Below are positions 42,636-50,933 of a stretch of DNA of 64,000 bases, one piece after another. Source of the stretch: a virus. Within the stretch, counting starts at the first letter, position 1, and every line of letters begins with the position of its first letter. The position numbers and the translations under genes were made by a program. The stretch lies in the IMG/VR virus record IMGVR_UViG_3300029922_000055, positions 1 through 64,000 of that record. One strand, written 5' to 3'. Below the pieces are notes generated by a model. It was not told where the DNA came from, made no database searches, and saw only the letters and a program-made list of their open reading frames with translations.

Positions 42636-43377
42636 AACTCTTACAAGAATGTTTAATCTCAGGAATTACTCCGAAATCCATTTCCAAAATCTTAGAATGT
42701 AGATAAGCATAATCTTCGGGATCGTTTTCTAAAGATGCTATAAACTCACACGCTTGTCTTAAAGAAACCGGAGACCCATCTACTAGTTTAATTGCAGAAG
42801 CCATTGCTAATACATCTTCGTCAATTTTTCCGTAACCATTTTTCAAATTTTCTTGAAATGCCTTTACCTTATTCTCATCACGAATTCTAAGAATATCCAA
42901 AGTAAGTTTCTTATCACTATTCAAAAGCTCTAGTTCCTTTTTGTCATAGTTTTCCGGAAGGTATTCTATGTCAAAACTGTCTAAATCAAATTTATATTCA
43001 TTCTTAGTTTCGCAATGATCGCAACTATATTTTGCAACGAAATTTGAATTCTTAAATGTGTTAGCCCTTAACCAAAATATTATGTAAACTTTATCGGCAA
43101 CACAAATATCCTCTATATCTATACCCCTTAAAGTAGCTGTTAAAATATCTTTCAAAATAACATTGAAATTGTTTTCATTCATCGTTGTTAATTTTTTCAC
43201 TTCAGACACTTTAAGAGTTCTTCCGAAAATCTTGGTTCCTTCTGGATACAACTTATAGCGAGAAGGAAGATCTTCAATAGGAAAAAAATTATCTTCAAGT
43301 TTTTGCTCTACAACTTTCGGAACTTCAACTACTTCATCTACATCTACCATTCTAGGTCTTTTAACTTTATCAACCAT
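42568..43377 (-). CDS. gp26: gp26-like baseplate hub assembly protein with zinc ribbon
   Basis: 269 residues. DNFFPIEDLPSRYKLYPEG begins the folded part. One cysteine pair, CDHC (near residue 119), and a second, CKSCG (near residue 250), would form a zinc ribbon as in T4-type gp26 proteins of many phages. It is an assembly factor for the baseplate hub. It lies between tail tube and tape measure genes, the usual place for tail assembly chaperones. A late-box-like TAAATAAA precedes it. Confidence 0.75.
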   Translation of the reverse strand: MVDKVKRPRMVDVDEVVEVPKVVEQKLEDNFFPIEDLPSRYKLYPEGTKIFGRTLKVSEVKKLTTMNENNFNVILKDILTATLRGIDIEDICVADKVYIIFWLRANTFKNSNFVAKYSCDHCETKNEYKFDLDSFDIEYLPENYDKKELELLNSDKKLTLDILRIRDENKVKAFQENLKNGYGKIDEDVLAMASAIKLVDGSPVSLRQACEFIASLENDPEDYAYLHSKILEMDFGVIPEIKHSCKSCGEVNKIPVSFRPEFFLPRYRT

Positions 43378-43406
43378 TTTTATATTACCTCAATTGTTAC
43401 TTTTAT

Positions 43407-43991
43407 TTAGTCTTCCGGGGCATTATAATCTTCATCAAAATGAGCAGTTCCGTAAGTGGTTTCGAAATGGTCGGCTTTGAATGTTATATCATATTCTATT
43501 TTTTCGGAATTATTATAGGAATAGGTTGGCGTAGAGCTTTTTAAGAAATAACAATTGAAGAAATTCCTTTTATAAATGTTTGTTCCGTTTGGGCGAAAAA
43601 CAGAAACTTGAATTTGGTCTATAACTGTATTAGCATATGTATTATAATATCCAGAAGATTTTATATTTTTTCTAGTCAACTTATCTATAAGACTTTGAAT
43701 AGTTCCTTGGTCATCTTCTTCAAATTTTATAGTAAATGCGAAACCATGATGCTCTAACACTGGAAACGTTTTTACAAAAGATCCTATTCTATATTCTTCA
43801 TCTTTGAATTCATAATTAGGAACTTCTATAGATGTTGCATAATAATGACTGTTGTTAAAATTCCAAGCATTATTATCTATCAAATTAGAAAGACTAGAAT
43901 TCTCAAAATAAATATGGTAGTTGTAAGTCCTTTGTATCGATTTTGTCTGATAAAAGGACCTAGTAGTTTGTGTTACAGGTCCATTATCCAT
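43407..43991 (-). CDS. Second tail tube-like protein (gp19 family), 194 aa
   Basis: Opens SIQRTYNYHIYFENSSLSNL and continues with strands ATSIEVPNYEFKDEEYRI, VIDQIQVSVFRPNGTNIYKR and FKADHFETTY, the gp19-type beta-barrel order, followed by an acidic tail. It is adjacent to and parallel with the main tube gene and a likely paralog. It could form the tube's terminal ring or a distinct tube segment. Confidence 0.65.
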   Translation of the reverse strand: MDNGPVTQTTRSFYQTKSIQRTYNYHIYFENSSLSNLIDNNAWNFNNSHYYATSIEVPNYEFKDEEYRIGSFVKTFPVLEHHGFAFTIKFEEDDQGTIQSLIDKLTRKNIKSSGYYNTYANTVIDQIQVSVFRPNGTNIYKRNFFNCYFLKSSTPTYSYNNSEKIEYDITFKADHFETTYGTAHFDEDYNAPED

Positions 43992-44002
43992 TGTCTATTA
44001 CC

Positions 44003-44653
44003 TTAGTTTGAAGATTCAGGTGTTATCACAGGATTAGAAATATTTCCATTACCAATCTGTGGATCGGTTGGAGAATATACCCAGAAATCATATTGGAAAG
44101 TTGCATTAAACTTTACAGAATCTCCAGCCTGATTGTAATCGATATTTACTTCGGCAACATTCTGCAACCACGCATTGTAAAGATAATACTTGTTTGGTTC
44201 TTGACTAGGATCGGTTCCGGCTCCACCATTTCTATAAGCAGTGATAACAATATGGTCACAAATACCAGTATCGGCAATTGAACCAGCGGCATTGTTTCCA
44301 CGCTTCCTGCTATAATTAGAATGTCCAGCAGTTACATCAAATATCTTTTGCTGCCAAGAATAAAGAAATGTTGCCACACCCTGACTTTCAGTTTCTTCAA
44401 AAGTAATATCCGAAGTATTTGAGAAAGTTGGTTTGCCAGGAAAGAATTGTTTCATGGCTCCATAACTAGATTCTATTGCTTCGTTACCACGTTGAGGAAT
44501 GGTGAAAGAACGTGCTCTTAGAGTAACATCATCAGAAGTCCAACCAGGAATAAGACTCCCAGCATTTATAAAACTAACTTCATAATTATAGTTTCTCTGA
44601 ATATCGGCAAAGTTCCTGATATTCCTTCCTTCTATATATAGTCCACCCGGCAT
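44003..44653 (-). CDS. gp19: Tail tube protein, gp19-like
   Basis: 216 residues, longer than T4 gp19 (163). It has RNYNYEVSFINAGSLIPGWT at the start, then RARSFTIPQRGNEAIESSYG, a conserved F-P-G-K-P segment, and the ending EVNIDYNQAGDSVKFNATFQ typical of tube proteins. Its place right after the sheath gene (three-base gap) is the standard T4 order 18-19. It forms the inner tube through which DNA passes. Confidence 0.85.
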   Translation of the reverse strand: MPGGLYIEGRNIRNFADIQRNYNYEVSFINAGSLIPGWTSDDVTLRARSFTIPQRGNEAIESSYGAMKQFFPGKPTFSNTSDITFEETESQGVATFLYSWQQKIFDVTAGHSNYSRKRGNNAAGSIADTGICDHIVITAYRNGGAGTDPSQEPNKYYLYNAWLQNVAEVNIDYNQAGDSVKFNATFQYDFWVYSPTDPQIGNGNISNPVITPESSN

Positions 44654-44656
44654 GTT

Positions 44657-46426
44657 TTATCCCTCACTCACGGAAACAGAGTCCGAAGAAATTGTTACTG
44701 TCAAACTAATAAACTCGATTGTGTATGTTGGCTGAATATATACAGCAACATTTAAGATATTCTGAGCAATGGTTGTAGAAGTGTTATTCGAATTATCACA
44801 AACAACTCCGAAACTCTGAACACCATTTCCTGCAAGAACACTAGAAAGGAACGCATTTATTAAAGAACTTACACGCTCCCTAGCTTTCACAGTATTTCCC
44901 GTGAACAAGAATCCATTAAGAATTGAAGTAATATTGTCCTCTACATAAATCAACATCTTTCTTACATTCAATCTATCTCTAGCAGTTGTAAGAAGTTGTG
45001 CAGTCTTTTGTCCCCAAATAACTCCGCCAATTCCATTTAAGAACTTGATAGTGTTTAGGTTATATTGGTTGTAAAGAGGACCAGCTTGTGCAGGAGTCAA
45101 GTTTACATTCTGAGTGCCCGAAGGAAGCTGACCAACAGCAATACCAGCAGGAGCATCCCAAGGATTACCAACACGACTAGCTCTTAAAGAAACTTCAGCA
45201 CCATAAATTCCATTTGGCAAGTAAACTCGAACTTTATTGTAACGATCAAACACTAAGTTCCATCCGACATATTTTCCGAAATAACTTGGATTAGATGCTA
45301 CAACAATATTTGAAGAATCTTGTATGATAGCGTTTACCGAAGTAGATGTTAAAGCTGTTGCCTGAATGTATCCAGTAAAATCTAACCTTTGACCAACCAA
45401 AGAATCTAAAGCAGCAATTTCATTAGGATCGGAATAAGAATTCATGGTTCTAGGAGTTACAAAAGCAACATCTACCGGAGAAGTTTCTTTATTAGCAAAC
45501 AATCCCCAAACAGTTGATGCATTTATCGGAGAGAGAGTTCCGGCATCATTTCCACCAGTCAACCCAAAAGCAGTAGTAGTATAAGCAGGAAGAGTCCCAT
45601 CAGTCTTATTACTAGTAACGTAAACATAATTTGAATTCCCATTGATAACAGATTGAATAAACAAATCATTCCCATTAGGATCGTTGTCTAGGAAATTTGT
45701 AGACCCATACCAAGTCTCTACAGGTGAACCAGAAGTTAATGACCACCAAGTAGCATCAAAGTTCTGATTAAAAAGCTTTGTGAAAACCTGAACCTTAAAA
45801 ACTCTATTTCCAACCCTTGAAGCAGCAGAAGAAATAGCAGTGGAATCATACTTGTTATACCAGTCATAGAAACCAGATAAACTAGTTGCGGAAATTGCAG
45901 GTGTCCAAACAGCTACGGCAATGTTGTTTCCAGTAGCGCCAGGACCAATAGCAGCGAATCTAAGACCAGCAGGAGAACCATTATAGATAGTCAAATCGTA
46001 ATTATTGTTTGGCAAGTTCCCATCAGGAAATCCAGCAATGTTAGGATATGCCGTAGAAGCAGCAGCAGATACGGTTCCATATGTTCCGGATGTCGCAGCA
46101 GATGAATTGGTGGGGACAGTTACGTTTGCATATGTCTCGGTTCCATCTGTCAATCTAACGTAATAAAGATTGGTAGTTTCTCTTAAAGCTTCTATCCCAG
46201 CATAAATCCCATAGTCTATTGCAGAAACTAATGGATATGAACCAGACACCATCGGAATACCAAATGTCTGAACTAGTTGTGATTCGCTCTGAACCAAAAC
46301 CTTTGAATTGGGAATGCCCTGAAATGCCCTTCCCATTACCGCCGCATATGACGCATTAGGATTTGACGGAACAAAAGAATTATCTATCTCTTGTAAATAA
46401 GTTCCTGGATAAGTTCCTACAGCCAT
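44657..46426 (-). CDS. gp18: Tail sheath protein, gp18-like
   Basis: 589 residues. YPGTYLQEIDNSFVPSNPN near the start, GRAFQGIPNSKVLVQSESQ, and a C-terminal region beginning GIGGVIWGQKTAQLLTTARD with LNVRKMLIYVEDNITSIL and the final strand TIEFISLTVTIS are all conserved in contractile sheath proteins. The protein forms the contractile tube around gp19. Two late-promoter boxes lie upstream, one an exact TATAAATA. Confidence 0.95.
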   Translation of the reverse strand: MAVGTYPGTYLQEIDNSFVPSNPNASYAAVMGRAFQGIPNSKVLVQSESQLVQTFGIPMVSGSYPLVSAIDYGIYAGIEALRETTNLYYVRLTDGTETYANVTVPTNSSAATSGTYGTVSAAASTAYPNIAGFPDGNLPNNNYDLTIYNGSPAGLRFAAIGPGATGNNIAVAVWTPAISATSLSGFYDWYNKYDSTAISSAASRVGNRVFKVQVFTKLFNQNFDATWWSLTSGSPVETWYGSTNFLDNDPNGNDLFIQSVINGNSNYVYVTSNKTDGTLPAYTTTAFGLTGGNDAGTLSPINASTVWGLFANKETSPVDVAFVTPRTMNSYSDPNEIAALDSLVGQRLDFTGYIQATALTSTSVNAIIQDSSNIVVASNPSYFGKYVGWNLVFDRYNKVRVYLPNGIYGAEVSLRASRVGNPWDAPAGIAVGQLPSGTQNVNLTPAQAGPLYNQYNLNTIKFLNGIGGVIWGQKTAQLLTTARDRLNVRKMLIYVEDNITSILNGFLFTGNTVKARERVSSLINAFLSSVLAGNGVQSFGVVCDNSNNTSTTIAQNILNVAVYIQPTYTIEFISLTVTISSDSVSVSEG

Positions 46427-46450
46427 TTTGATACCTCTGAATTTTATAAA

Positions 46451-46485
46451 ATTATTTAGCTAATTTTTCTTTAGAAGTATTTATA
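46451..46485 (-). promoter_or_regulatory. Two late promoter boxes before the sheath gene
   Basis: On the minus strand, TATAAATA (46485-46478) is an exact T4 late -10 element, and TAAATAAT (46458-46451) follows 19 bases later. Both face the sheath gene, which has AGAGGT as SD. Strong, possibly doubled late transcription fits the high demand for sheath and tube. Confidence 0.6.
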
Positions 46486-46488
46486 AAT

Positions 46489-48114
46489 TTAGTTATAACC
46501 ATTTCCGAAATATATATCATTGTTTTGAGAGTTTTGGAAATTTTGGGGGGTATCTTGGAAATCGTTTGAAAAAGCATTTCCGAAAAAGTTTGAATGAATA
46601 TCTTCCGAACTTAAGAATGTTGGAACTTCTTCATCTGAACCTTTATTAGATTTTCCGGAATCTTTTGCATTAGTTGTTGCATCATAAAATCCAGAGATTA
46701 GATAATACAACCCAATCCACATGGAACAAACAGTATCGTCATTTTCGTTTTGTCCAATTGCTTGCCAAACTCCAGGATTTTTCTCTTCAAATCTACTCAA
46801 TTCATAGAGAGTCTTCATATCATTTATTTGAAGCCAACCATTTTCTATATACTTTTTCATTAGCAAAACACCTGCTAGTTTTGTTTTTTTTGTAGAACGA
46901 ATACCTAGGCCATTCTTATCGAAATTTATAAGTTTGTCACAATCGTATTCGTAAAAAATCTTATCACAAACCAATTCTCCTATATCATTACTTTCAACCA
47001 TCATCTCTGCTTTATTATAATATTCTGAAATACCCACACATATACCAGCAAACGTTTCCGGGTCGGTTTCATTATTGCGAAAAACTGCAACTTGGTCTAT
47101 ATCTTTTTCGGAATTTATTTTTAATACTTGAACAACAGAATAATCAGAACCAGTGCCTCTACTTGGATCGACCCCTAATACATATTCACAGCCATCTATA
47201 GGTAATTCATATATCAGCATTGCTCCATTGTATTTATTTTCTATTGGTGTTCTTGTATCTATTCTTTCTAAAATTCCAGGAGTTATTAAGGTATTTGAAC
47301 TTCCTTGGAATTGGCCCTCATGCTCCTGAAGGAACGCTTGTGTTGTCATATCTTTTTTTGTATCTTCTGCCCATTTTTCATCTCTATCTGGATGGTCTCT
47401 CCAAGTTATTTTAATAGGATAAAAATTGTTTTCTCCTTTAACTGCCTTTGAATAAATTTCATAAAAATGATTCAAGCCTTTTGGCGTAGATACCATAATA
47501 AGCTTTGATTTTTTTCCAGATGACATAATAGAATAAACAGAATTCCAAAATTGCTCCCAGATATGCGGTGGCACGAAACTTGCTTCGTCAAGAAAAACTA
47601 ATCCTGAAGTTTTTCCACGGACAGAATCTGACGAACTAGAAGCAGCTAAAATAGTCATTCCGTTTTCAAACTGAACAGAATTCTTATTCCAACCGCCATT
47701 AACAACCCCTTTTTGAAGCCATAGAGGAAATTTCTGAATCGCTATTTTAATTTTTTCCAAAGTATCTTTGGCTGTTGCTTCTTTGTTTGCTAATATAATA
47801 ATATTGTCATCTTTTTCAAATAGAGAATAATGAGTAAGAAAAATACTAGTCATCATCCCCTTCCCGACCTGCCTAGCTGCCAGAAGACATATGTGTTTTT
47901 TTCCATTTGGGGGATCGGACATAGCTTTTAATACTTTTTTTTGATATCCATACAATTTTACTAATTGCCTACCACCATCAATAGTTTGAATATAAAAATA
48001 ATGTTCCGCAAAATATATTATATCATTTTTACATTTAACATATTCGTCTATTTGTTCTTTCGTTATTACTACCTTTTCTCCAGCGGCGCGAAGGGATGGG
48101 TTTCCTTGATACAT
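46489..48114 (-). CDS. gp17: Terminase large subunit, gp17-like
   Basis: 541 residues, slightly shorter than T4 gp17 (610). ATPase half: Walker A AARQVGKG (79-86), where the usual final S/T is glycine, Walker B LVFLDEAS, and STPKGLNHFYEIY. Nuclease half: GVDPSRGTGSDYSVVQV with the first catalytic aspartate, and MMVESNDIGELVCDKI. It drives DNA into the head and cuts it. The start overlaps the stop of the GIY-YIG gene (TAATG). The ATG is followed by a plausible N-terminus (MYQGNPSLRAAGEKV). Confidence 0.93.
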   Translation of the reverse strand: MYQGNPSLRAAGEKVVITKEQIDEYVKCKNDIIYFAEHYFYIQTIDGGRQLVKLYGYQKKVLKAMSDPPNGKKHICLLAARQVGKGMMTSIFLTHYSLFEKDDNIIILANKEATAKDTLEKIKIAIQKFPLWLQKGVVNGGWNKNSVQFENGMTILAASSSSDSVRGKTSGLVFLDEASFVPPHIWEQFWNSVYSIMSSGKKSKLIMVSTPKGLNHFYEIYSKAVKGENNFYPIKITWRDHPDRDEKWAEDTKKDMTTQAFLQEHEGQFQGSSNTLITPGILERIDTRTPIENKYNGAMLIYELPIDGCEYVLGVDPSRGTGSDYSVVQVLKINSEKDIDQVAVFRNNETDPETFAGICVGISEYYNKAEMMVESNDIGELVCDKIFYEYDCDKLINFDKNGLGIRSTKKTKLAGVLLMKKYIENGWLQINDMKTLYELSRFEEKNPGVWQAIGQNENDDTVCSMWIGLYYLISGFYDATTNAKDSGKSNKGSDEEVPTFLSSEDIHSNFFGNAFSNDFQDTPQNFQNSQNNDIYFGNGYN

Positions 48115-48779
48115 TATTTTATTCTTTGTCCTGGTTCAAAACTCCAACCAAGCTCTTTCCAAGTTTTTCCAATATCACTTTCTTTCAAATCTTTATCATA
48201 AAAAAGACTCCAAGACTTAACGGTATTATCGTTAATAAATCTACATCTATTTCTAATTGTAATTCTACTTAAACCGATTCCTTTATTAGCAAATATTAAA
48301 GATTCGAACTTTCCATATGGCGTAATATAATATCCAATAAATCCAGTATGTTTTGCTCCTGGGTATTTTCCTTTCTGAGCGATTGACATTTTAAGTTTGT
48401 CTTCTGGAAGATGTTGGCGACCCCGTTGTAAATTACCCATTTTAGTTTTATGTTCTTCCGTATGGTGTTTACCTTTGAAACCATTAACAGAATATATTTT
48501 TCCACCCTTACCACCTAATTGTAAATTATATATATCGTCTCTTTTTAAAAATTCTTTATTTACAATCTCAATTTCTTTGTTATAAGCTTCTTCTTTGTTA
48601 TCAAACTCAAAAAGTATATCTTTTCTAAAATTTTTTCTGCCATATTTTTTAAACGCGAATTTTAATGCTTTTCCGCTGCCCTTATAATAATGGTCACGCG
48701 AATCCGAATATTTATGAACACCAATATATATTTTTCCGTTTACTAAATTCGTAGTTTGATAGATGTAATATTTCTTCAT
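48114..48779 (-). CDS. GIY-YIG homing endonuclease with NUMOD3-like motif
   Basis: 221 residues. KYYIYQTTNLVNGKIYIG is the GIY-YIG core in Y-I-Y form. A conserved YKGSGKALKFAFKKYG stretch and E/N residues follow. HTEEHKTKMGNLQRGR is a NUMOD3-type DNA-binding motif, and SLIFANKGIGLSRITIRNRC fits a NUMOD1-type helix-turn. Free-standing enzymes of this type (Seg family in T4) cut related genomes lacking them and spread by repair. It sits directly before the large terminase gene, and no intron is visible. Confidence 0.88.
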   Translation of the reverse strand: MKKYYIYQTTNLVNGKIYIGVHKYSDSRDHYYKGSGKALKFAFKKYGRKNFRKDILFEFDNKEEAYNKEIEIVNKEFLKRDDIYNLQLGGKGGKIYSVNGFKGKHHTEEHKTKMGNLQRGRQHLPEDKLKMSIAQKGKYPGAKHTGFIGYYITPYGKFESLIFANKGIGLSRITIRNRCRFINDNTVKSWSLFYDKDLKESDIGKTWKELGWSFEPGQRIK

Positions 48780-48828
48780 AAAGTTTTCCTAAAAATTTCT
48801 CAAAAAGTCTTTCAAACCTTTTCTAAAA

Positions 48829-48836
48829 CTATTTAT
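48829..48836 (-). promoter_or_regulatory. Late promoter-like box
   Basis: ATAAATAG on the minus strand, 50 bases before the GIY-YIG gene, in a 144-base gap that otherwise holds the rightward promoter of the next gene. Homing genes in T4 often use late promoters. Confidence 0.4.
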
Positions 48837-48888
48837 GAAAGATCCGTCAAGGTTTCCTAAAAAAATCTCATAATCGATAAAAAAGTTC

Positions 48889-48917
48889 TTGACAAACAAC
48901 CCTAAAAGTGTTATCTT
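48889..48917 (+). promoter_or_regulatory. Sigma70-type early promoter, rightward
   Basis: TTGACA (48889-48894), a 17-base spacer and TATCTT (48912-48917). The predicted transcription start lies next to or just before the ATG at 48924, so the mRNA would be leaderless or nearly so. TTGACAAAC and GTGTTATCTTA are shared with the promoter at 893-921. Confidence 0.8.
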
Positions 48918-48923
48918 ATATAT

Positions 48924-49274
48924 ATGAATAAAAATCCAGAAGAATTCCAAAAAGAACTTAACATGCTTTTGATAGAGCCTTTTCTAGAAAATTTAGAAAA
49001 AATTCCAGCAGTCGATATAGAAAGGGATTTCAAACTTTTTCTAATAAGCATAAATTACAAAAACAAGATTCAAATGGATATAAGAATTTACGAAAAACAT
49101 ATAGATTTCTTTTGGTTTGATAAAGATTGTAAACTGTTTGATAATGATAGCTTAAAAATTTATAAGCACAATTTCAAATTATGTTTAAGAGAAGCATTAG
49201 CATTTACAGCAGATAATATATTGGAATTGAAAAAGGAGGCTATTAAGAAAAGAAGAAATTTAAGAAGACACTAA
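48924..49274 (+). CDS. Hypothetical protein, 116 aa, inverted-pair copy A
   Basis: Not recognised. It is the rightward partner of a tail-to-tail paralog pair. Both proteins are 116 residues and align end to end: NPEEFQKELNMLLIEPFLEN against STNFQKELNVMLVDSFFEDF, and both end in K-R-R-x-L-R-R-H. The C-terminus is very basic, which suggests nucleic-acid or membrane contact. It is read from a strong early promoter with almost no leader, whereas its twin is read from the other side. Confidence 0.78.
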   Translation: MNKNPEEFQKELNMLLIEPFLENLEKIPAVDIERDFKLFLISINYKNKIQMDIRIYEKHIDFFWFDKDCKLFDNDSLKIYKHNFKLCLREALAFTADNILELKKEAIKKRRNLRRH

Positions 49275-49275
49275 A

Positions 49276-49626
49276 TCAATGTCTCCTCAAAATTCTCCTA
49301 CGTTTAACCAAAGTTTTCTTCATGCTCTTAAAAACTGCCGTCCAATTTTCTAAAACACTTTTAAAATTTTCTATATCCCAATCGTAGGCAAAATAGAAAT
49401 CATCCTCATCAAAAACTTGGTGCCATTCATTAAAATGATTCACATGAAAATATTTCGAAAACACTTGGACATGCATTCTCACACGGCCTTTATAAATTAC
49501 TCCTATATGTAGTTGTTCTAAATCTGGCAAAACTTCTACGCCTCTTATTTTCTTAAAGTCTTCAAAAAAGCTATCTACAAGCATTACGTTCAATTCTTTC
49601 TGAAAGTTCGTAGAATTTTTCTTCAT
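49276..49626 (-). CDS. Hypothetical protein, 116 aa, inverted-pair copy B
   Basis: Leftward twin of the preceding gene, separated by a single base between the two stops. It has the same length and the same conserved ends (FQKELN near residue 8, RRRILRRH at the end), while the middle has diverged (HVQVFSKYFHVNHFNEWHQV). It lies at the end of the cassette of MSFK-type genes and might be co-transcribed with them. Function unknown. Confidence 0.78.
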   Translation of the reverse strand: MKKNSTNFQKELNVMLVDSFFEDFKKIRGVEVLPDLEQLHIGVIYKGRVRMHVQVFSKYFHVNHFNEWHQVFDEDDFYFAYDWDIENFKSVLENWTAVFKSMKKTLVKRRRILRRH

Positions 49627-49663
49627 AGTTTTCCTTAAATTATTTCAAAAAGTTTTCTAAAAT

Positions 49664-49981
49664 TTAATGAGAAAGTTTCATCAAATGTTTTCTAGTATCT
49701 TTTTCTCCAACAGGTGCGTCATATACGTTATCACTATTGAAAAACTTGAATTTTCTTTTGCCATTTTCTTCTAGTTCTGTAGTTTCTAACCATTCTCCAG
49801 AGTTAATTTCTTCTTCGTGGGTTTCGTTCCATTGTTTCATCTCTGTATAGGAATGATTTAGAGAAAATAGTTTTAGCAATTCATGGGTCTTTTTATTTCG
49901 CATTCCATAACCAATTTTAGAACGACCTGGAAATTTATATTCAGATTCTTCCATTAGTTTTCTGTAAAGTTTGAAGCTCAT
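49664..49981 (-). CDS. MSFK-cassette protein 4, 105 aa
   Basis: Starts MSFKLYRKLMEESEYKF. The opening matches the other three cassette members and ends in L-M-E-E, compatible with T4-type prohead protease cleavage (L-x-E). The rest is charged, with KTHELLKLFSLNHSYTEMKQ and a lysine-histidine tail. It overlaps the preceding gene by four bases. The function is unknown. By analogy it may be packaged in the capsid, but no head genes are visible here to test this. Confidence 0.7.
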   Translation of the reverse strand: MSFKLYRKLMEESEYKFPGRSKIGYGMRNKKTHELLKLFSLNHSYTEMKQWNETHEEEINSGEWLETTELEENGKRKFKFFNSDNVYDAPVGEKDTRKHLMKLSH

Positions 49982-50289
49982 GGAAATACCTTATTTAATT
50001 TTTCTTCTATATCGTTTCTGGAAGCTTCTAAAATGTTTTCTCCATAAATTTCGTCAAACCATTCTCTTGAAAGAACATTTTCCCGATTTTCAAGAACTAA
50101 CATTAGAGAATCTTTATCACCTTCCTCAAGCAAAAGCAACCACTTATCATACCATTTTTGCTGAGATTCTTTAATAACATTTTTAGAAATCTTTCCGAAA
50201 TAGCCTTTAGAATAGTATTTCTCAAAGACTGATTCAAAGATTTCTTGTTTGTCTGTTTTAGCTTTGTAATAGAAGTGTTTAAATGACAT
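49978..50289 (-). CDS. MSFK-cassette protein 3, 103 aa
   Basis: Starts MSFKHFYYKAKTDKQ, sharing the M-S-F-K-x-F-Y opening but lacking the cleavage-type glutamate. The body is helical and acidic (KWLLLLEEGDKDSLMLVLEN). It overlaps the last gene of the cassette by four bases. Only eight bases separate it from the kinase-like gene before it. Function unknown. Confidence 0.7.
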   Translation of the reverse strand: MSFKHFYYKAKTDKQEIFESVFEKYYSKGYFGKISKNVIKESQQKWYDKWLLLLEEGDKDSLMLVLENRENVLSREWFDEIYGENILEASRNDIEEKLNKVFP

Positions 50290-50297
50290 GAAATTAT

Positions 50298-50930
50298 TTA
50301 GTGTTTCTTTTTCGAATAGTGTGTATTAGCTACTGTATTATTAAACCCCAAATCAAGCAACCTAGCTTTTCCATTAAAATCTCCCCAAGAAGCCAGTCTA
50401 CAAATATCTCCTGGAGGCATATCAAAGTTTATCATTAAATCTACTACTTGATAAACTATAGAGTCCTCGTCATTCAGCATTTCTTTAGTTTTTTCGGATA
50501 TATTTTCCTTTTTTATTTTTCCGCGATAATCTAAATCAGCTTCGGAAATAGCTTTTGTAAAATCTTGCCAAGAAACTTTCGAAAGAGCTTGAAATTTGCT
50601 TGGAGTCATCTTGGTTCCTTTTTTCATAATCAACCAAGAACAATCATCTTCTTCATCTTTATCAATCAATTCAGAAATAATATCAGGATACATTTTTTGC
50701 ATTCCCCAATCGCCTTCTGTATTGTTCTGGTCATATCCCTTTTCGTTTTTAGCAAGTTTTAATACATTTCCGTCACCCATGTCATATACAATTCTAGAAG
50801 ATCCGGTTCCAATTTTCGGAAAGTATCTAGCAACGTATTGAGCCTTTTTCGAAAAACTTTGAAAAGTATCTATAGAATCTTTATTAAACTTTTCTTCATC
50901 TTCTTTTAAGTAGAATTTTTTGAAAGACAT
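50298..50930 (-). CDS. Kinase-like fold protein A with capsid-targeting-like N-terminus, 210 aa
   Basis: After MSFKKFYLKE comes a glycine-rich loop IGTGSSR (residues 40-46), a strand with lysine NVLKLAKNEKGYDQN (K58), a hinge-like SWLIMKKGTKM, and near the C-terminus D193-L-G195, in place of the kinase D-F-G. I recall this G-x-G-S-S-R...V-L-K-x-A-x-N-x-K-G-x-x-Q-N pattern from uncharacterised phage proteins. No H-R-D loop is seen, so it may be a pseudokinase or an atypical kinase. It is paralogous to the next gene upstream (three-base gap). Confidence 0.7.
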   Translation of the reverse strand: MSFKKFYLKEDEEKFNKDSIDTFQSFSKKAQYVARYFPKIGTGSSRIVYDMGDGNVLKLAKNEKGYDQNNTEGDWGMQKMYPDIISELIDKDEEDDCSWLIMKKGTKMTPSKFQALSKVSWQDFTKAISEADLDYRGKIKKENISEKTKEMLNDEDSIVYQVVDLMINFDMPPGDICRLASWGDFNGKARLLDLGFNNTVANTHYSKKKH

Positions 50931-50933
50931 AAT

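Noticed and set aside
48924-49626. Toxin-antitoxin pair
   Set aside because: The two genes are convergent paralogs of equal size, not an operon of unrelated small genes; no known toxin or antitoxin motif seen.
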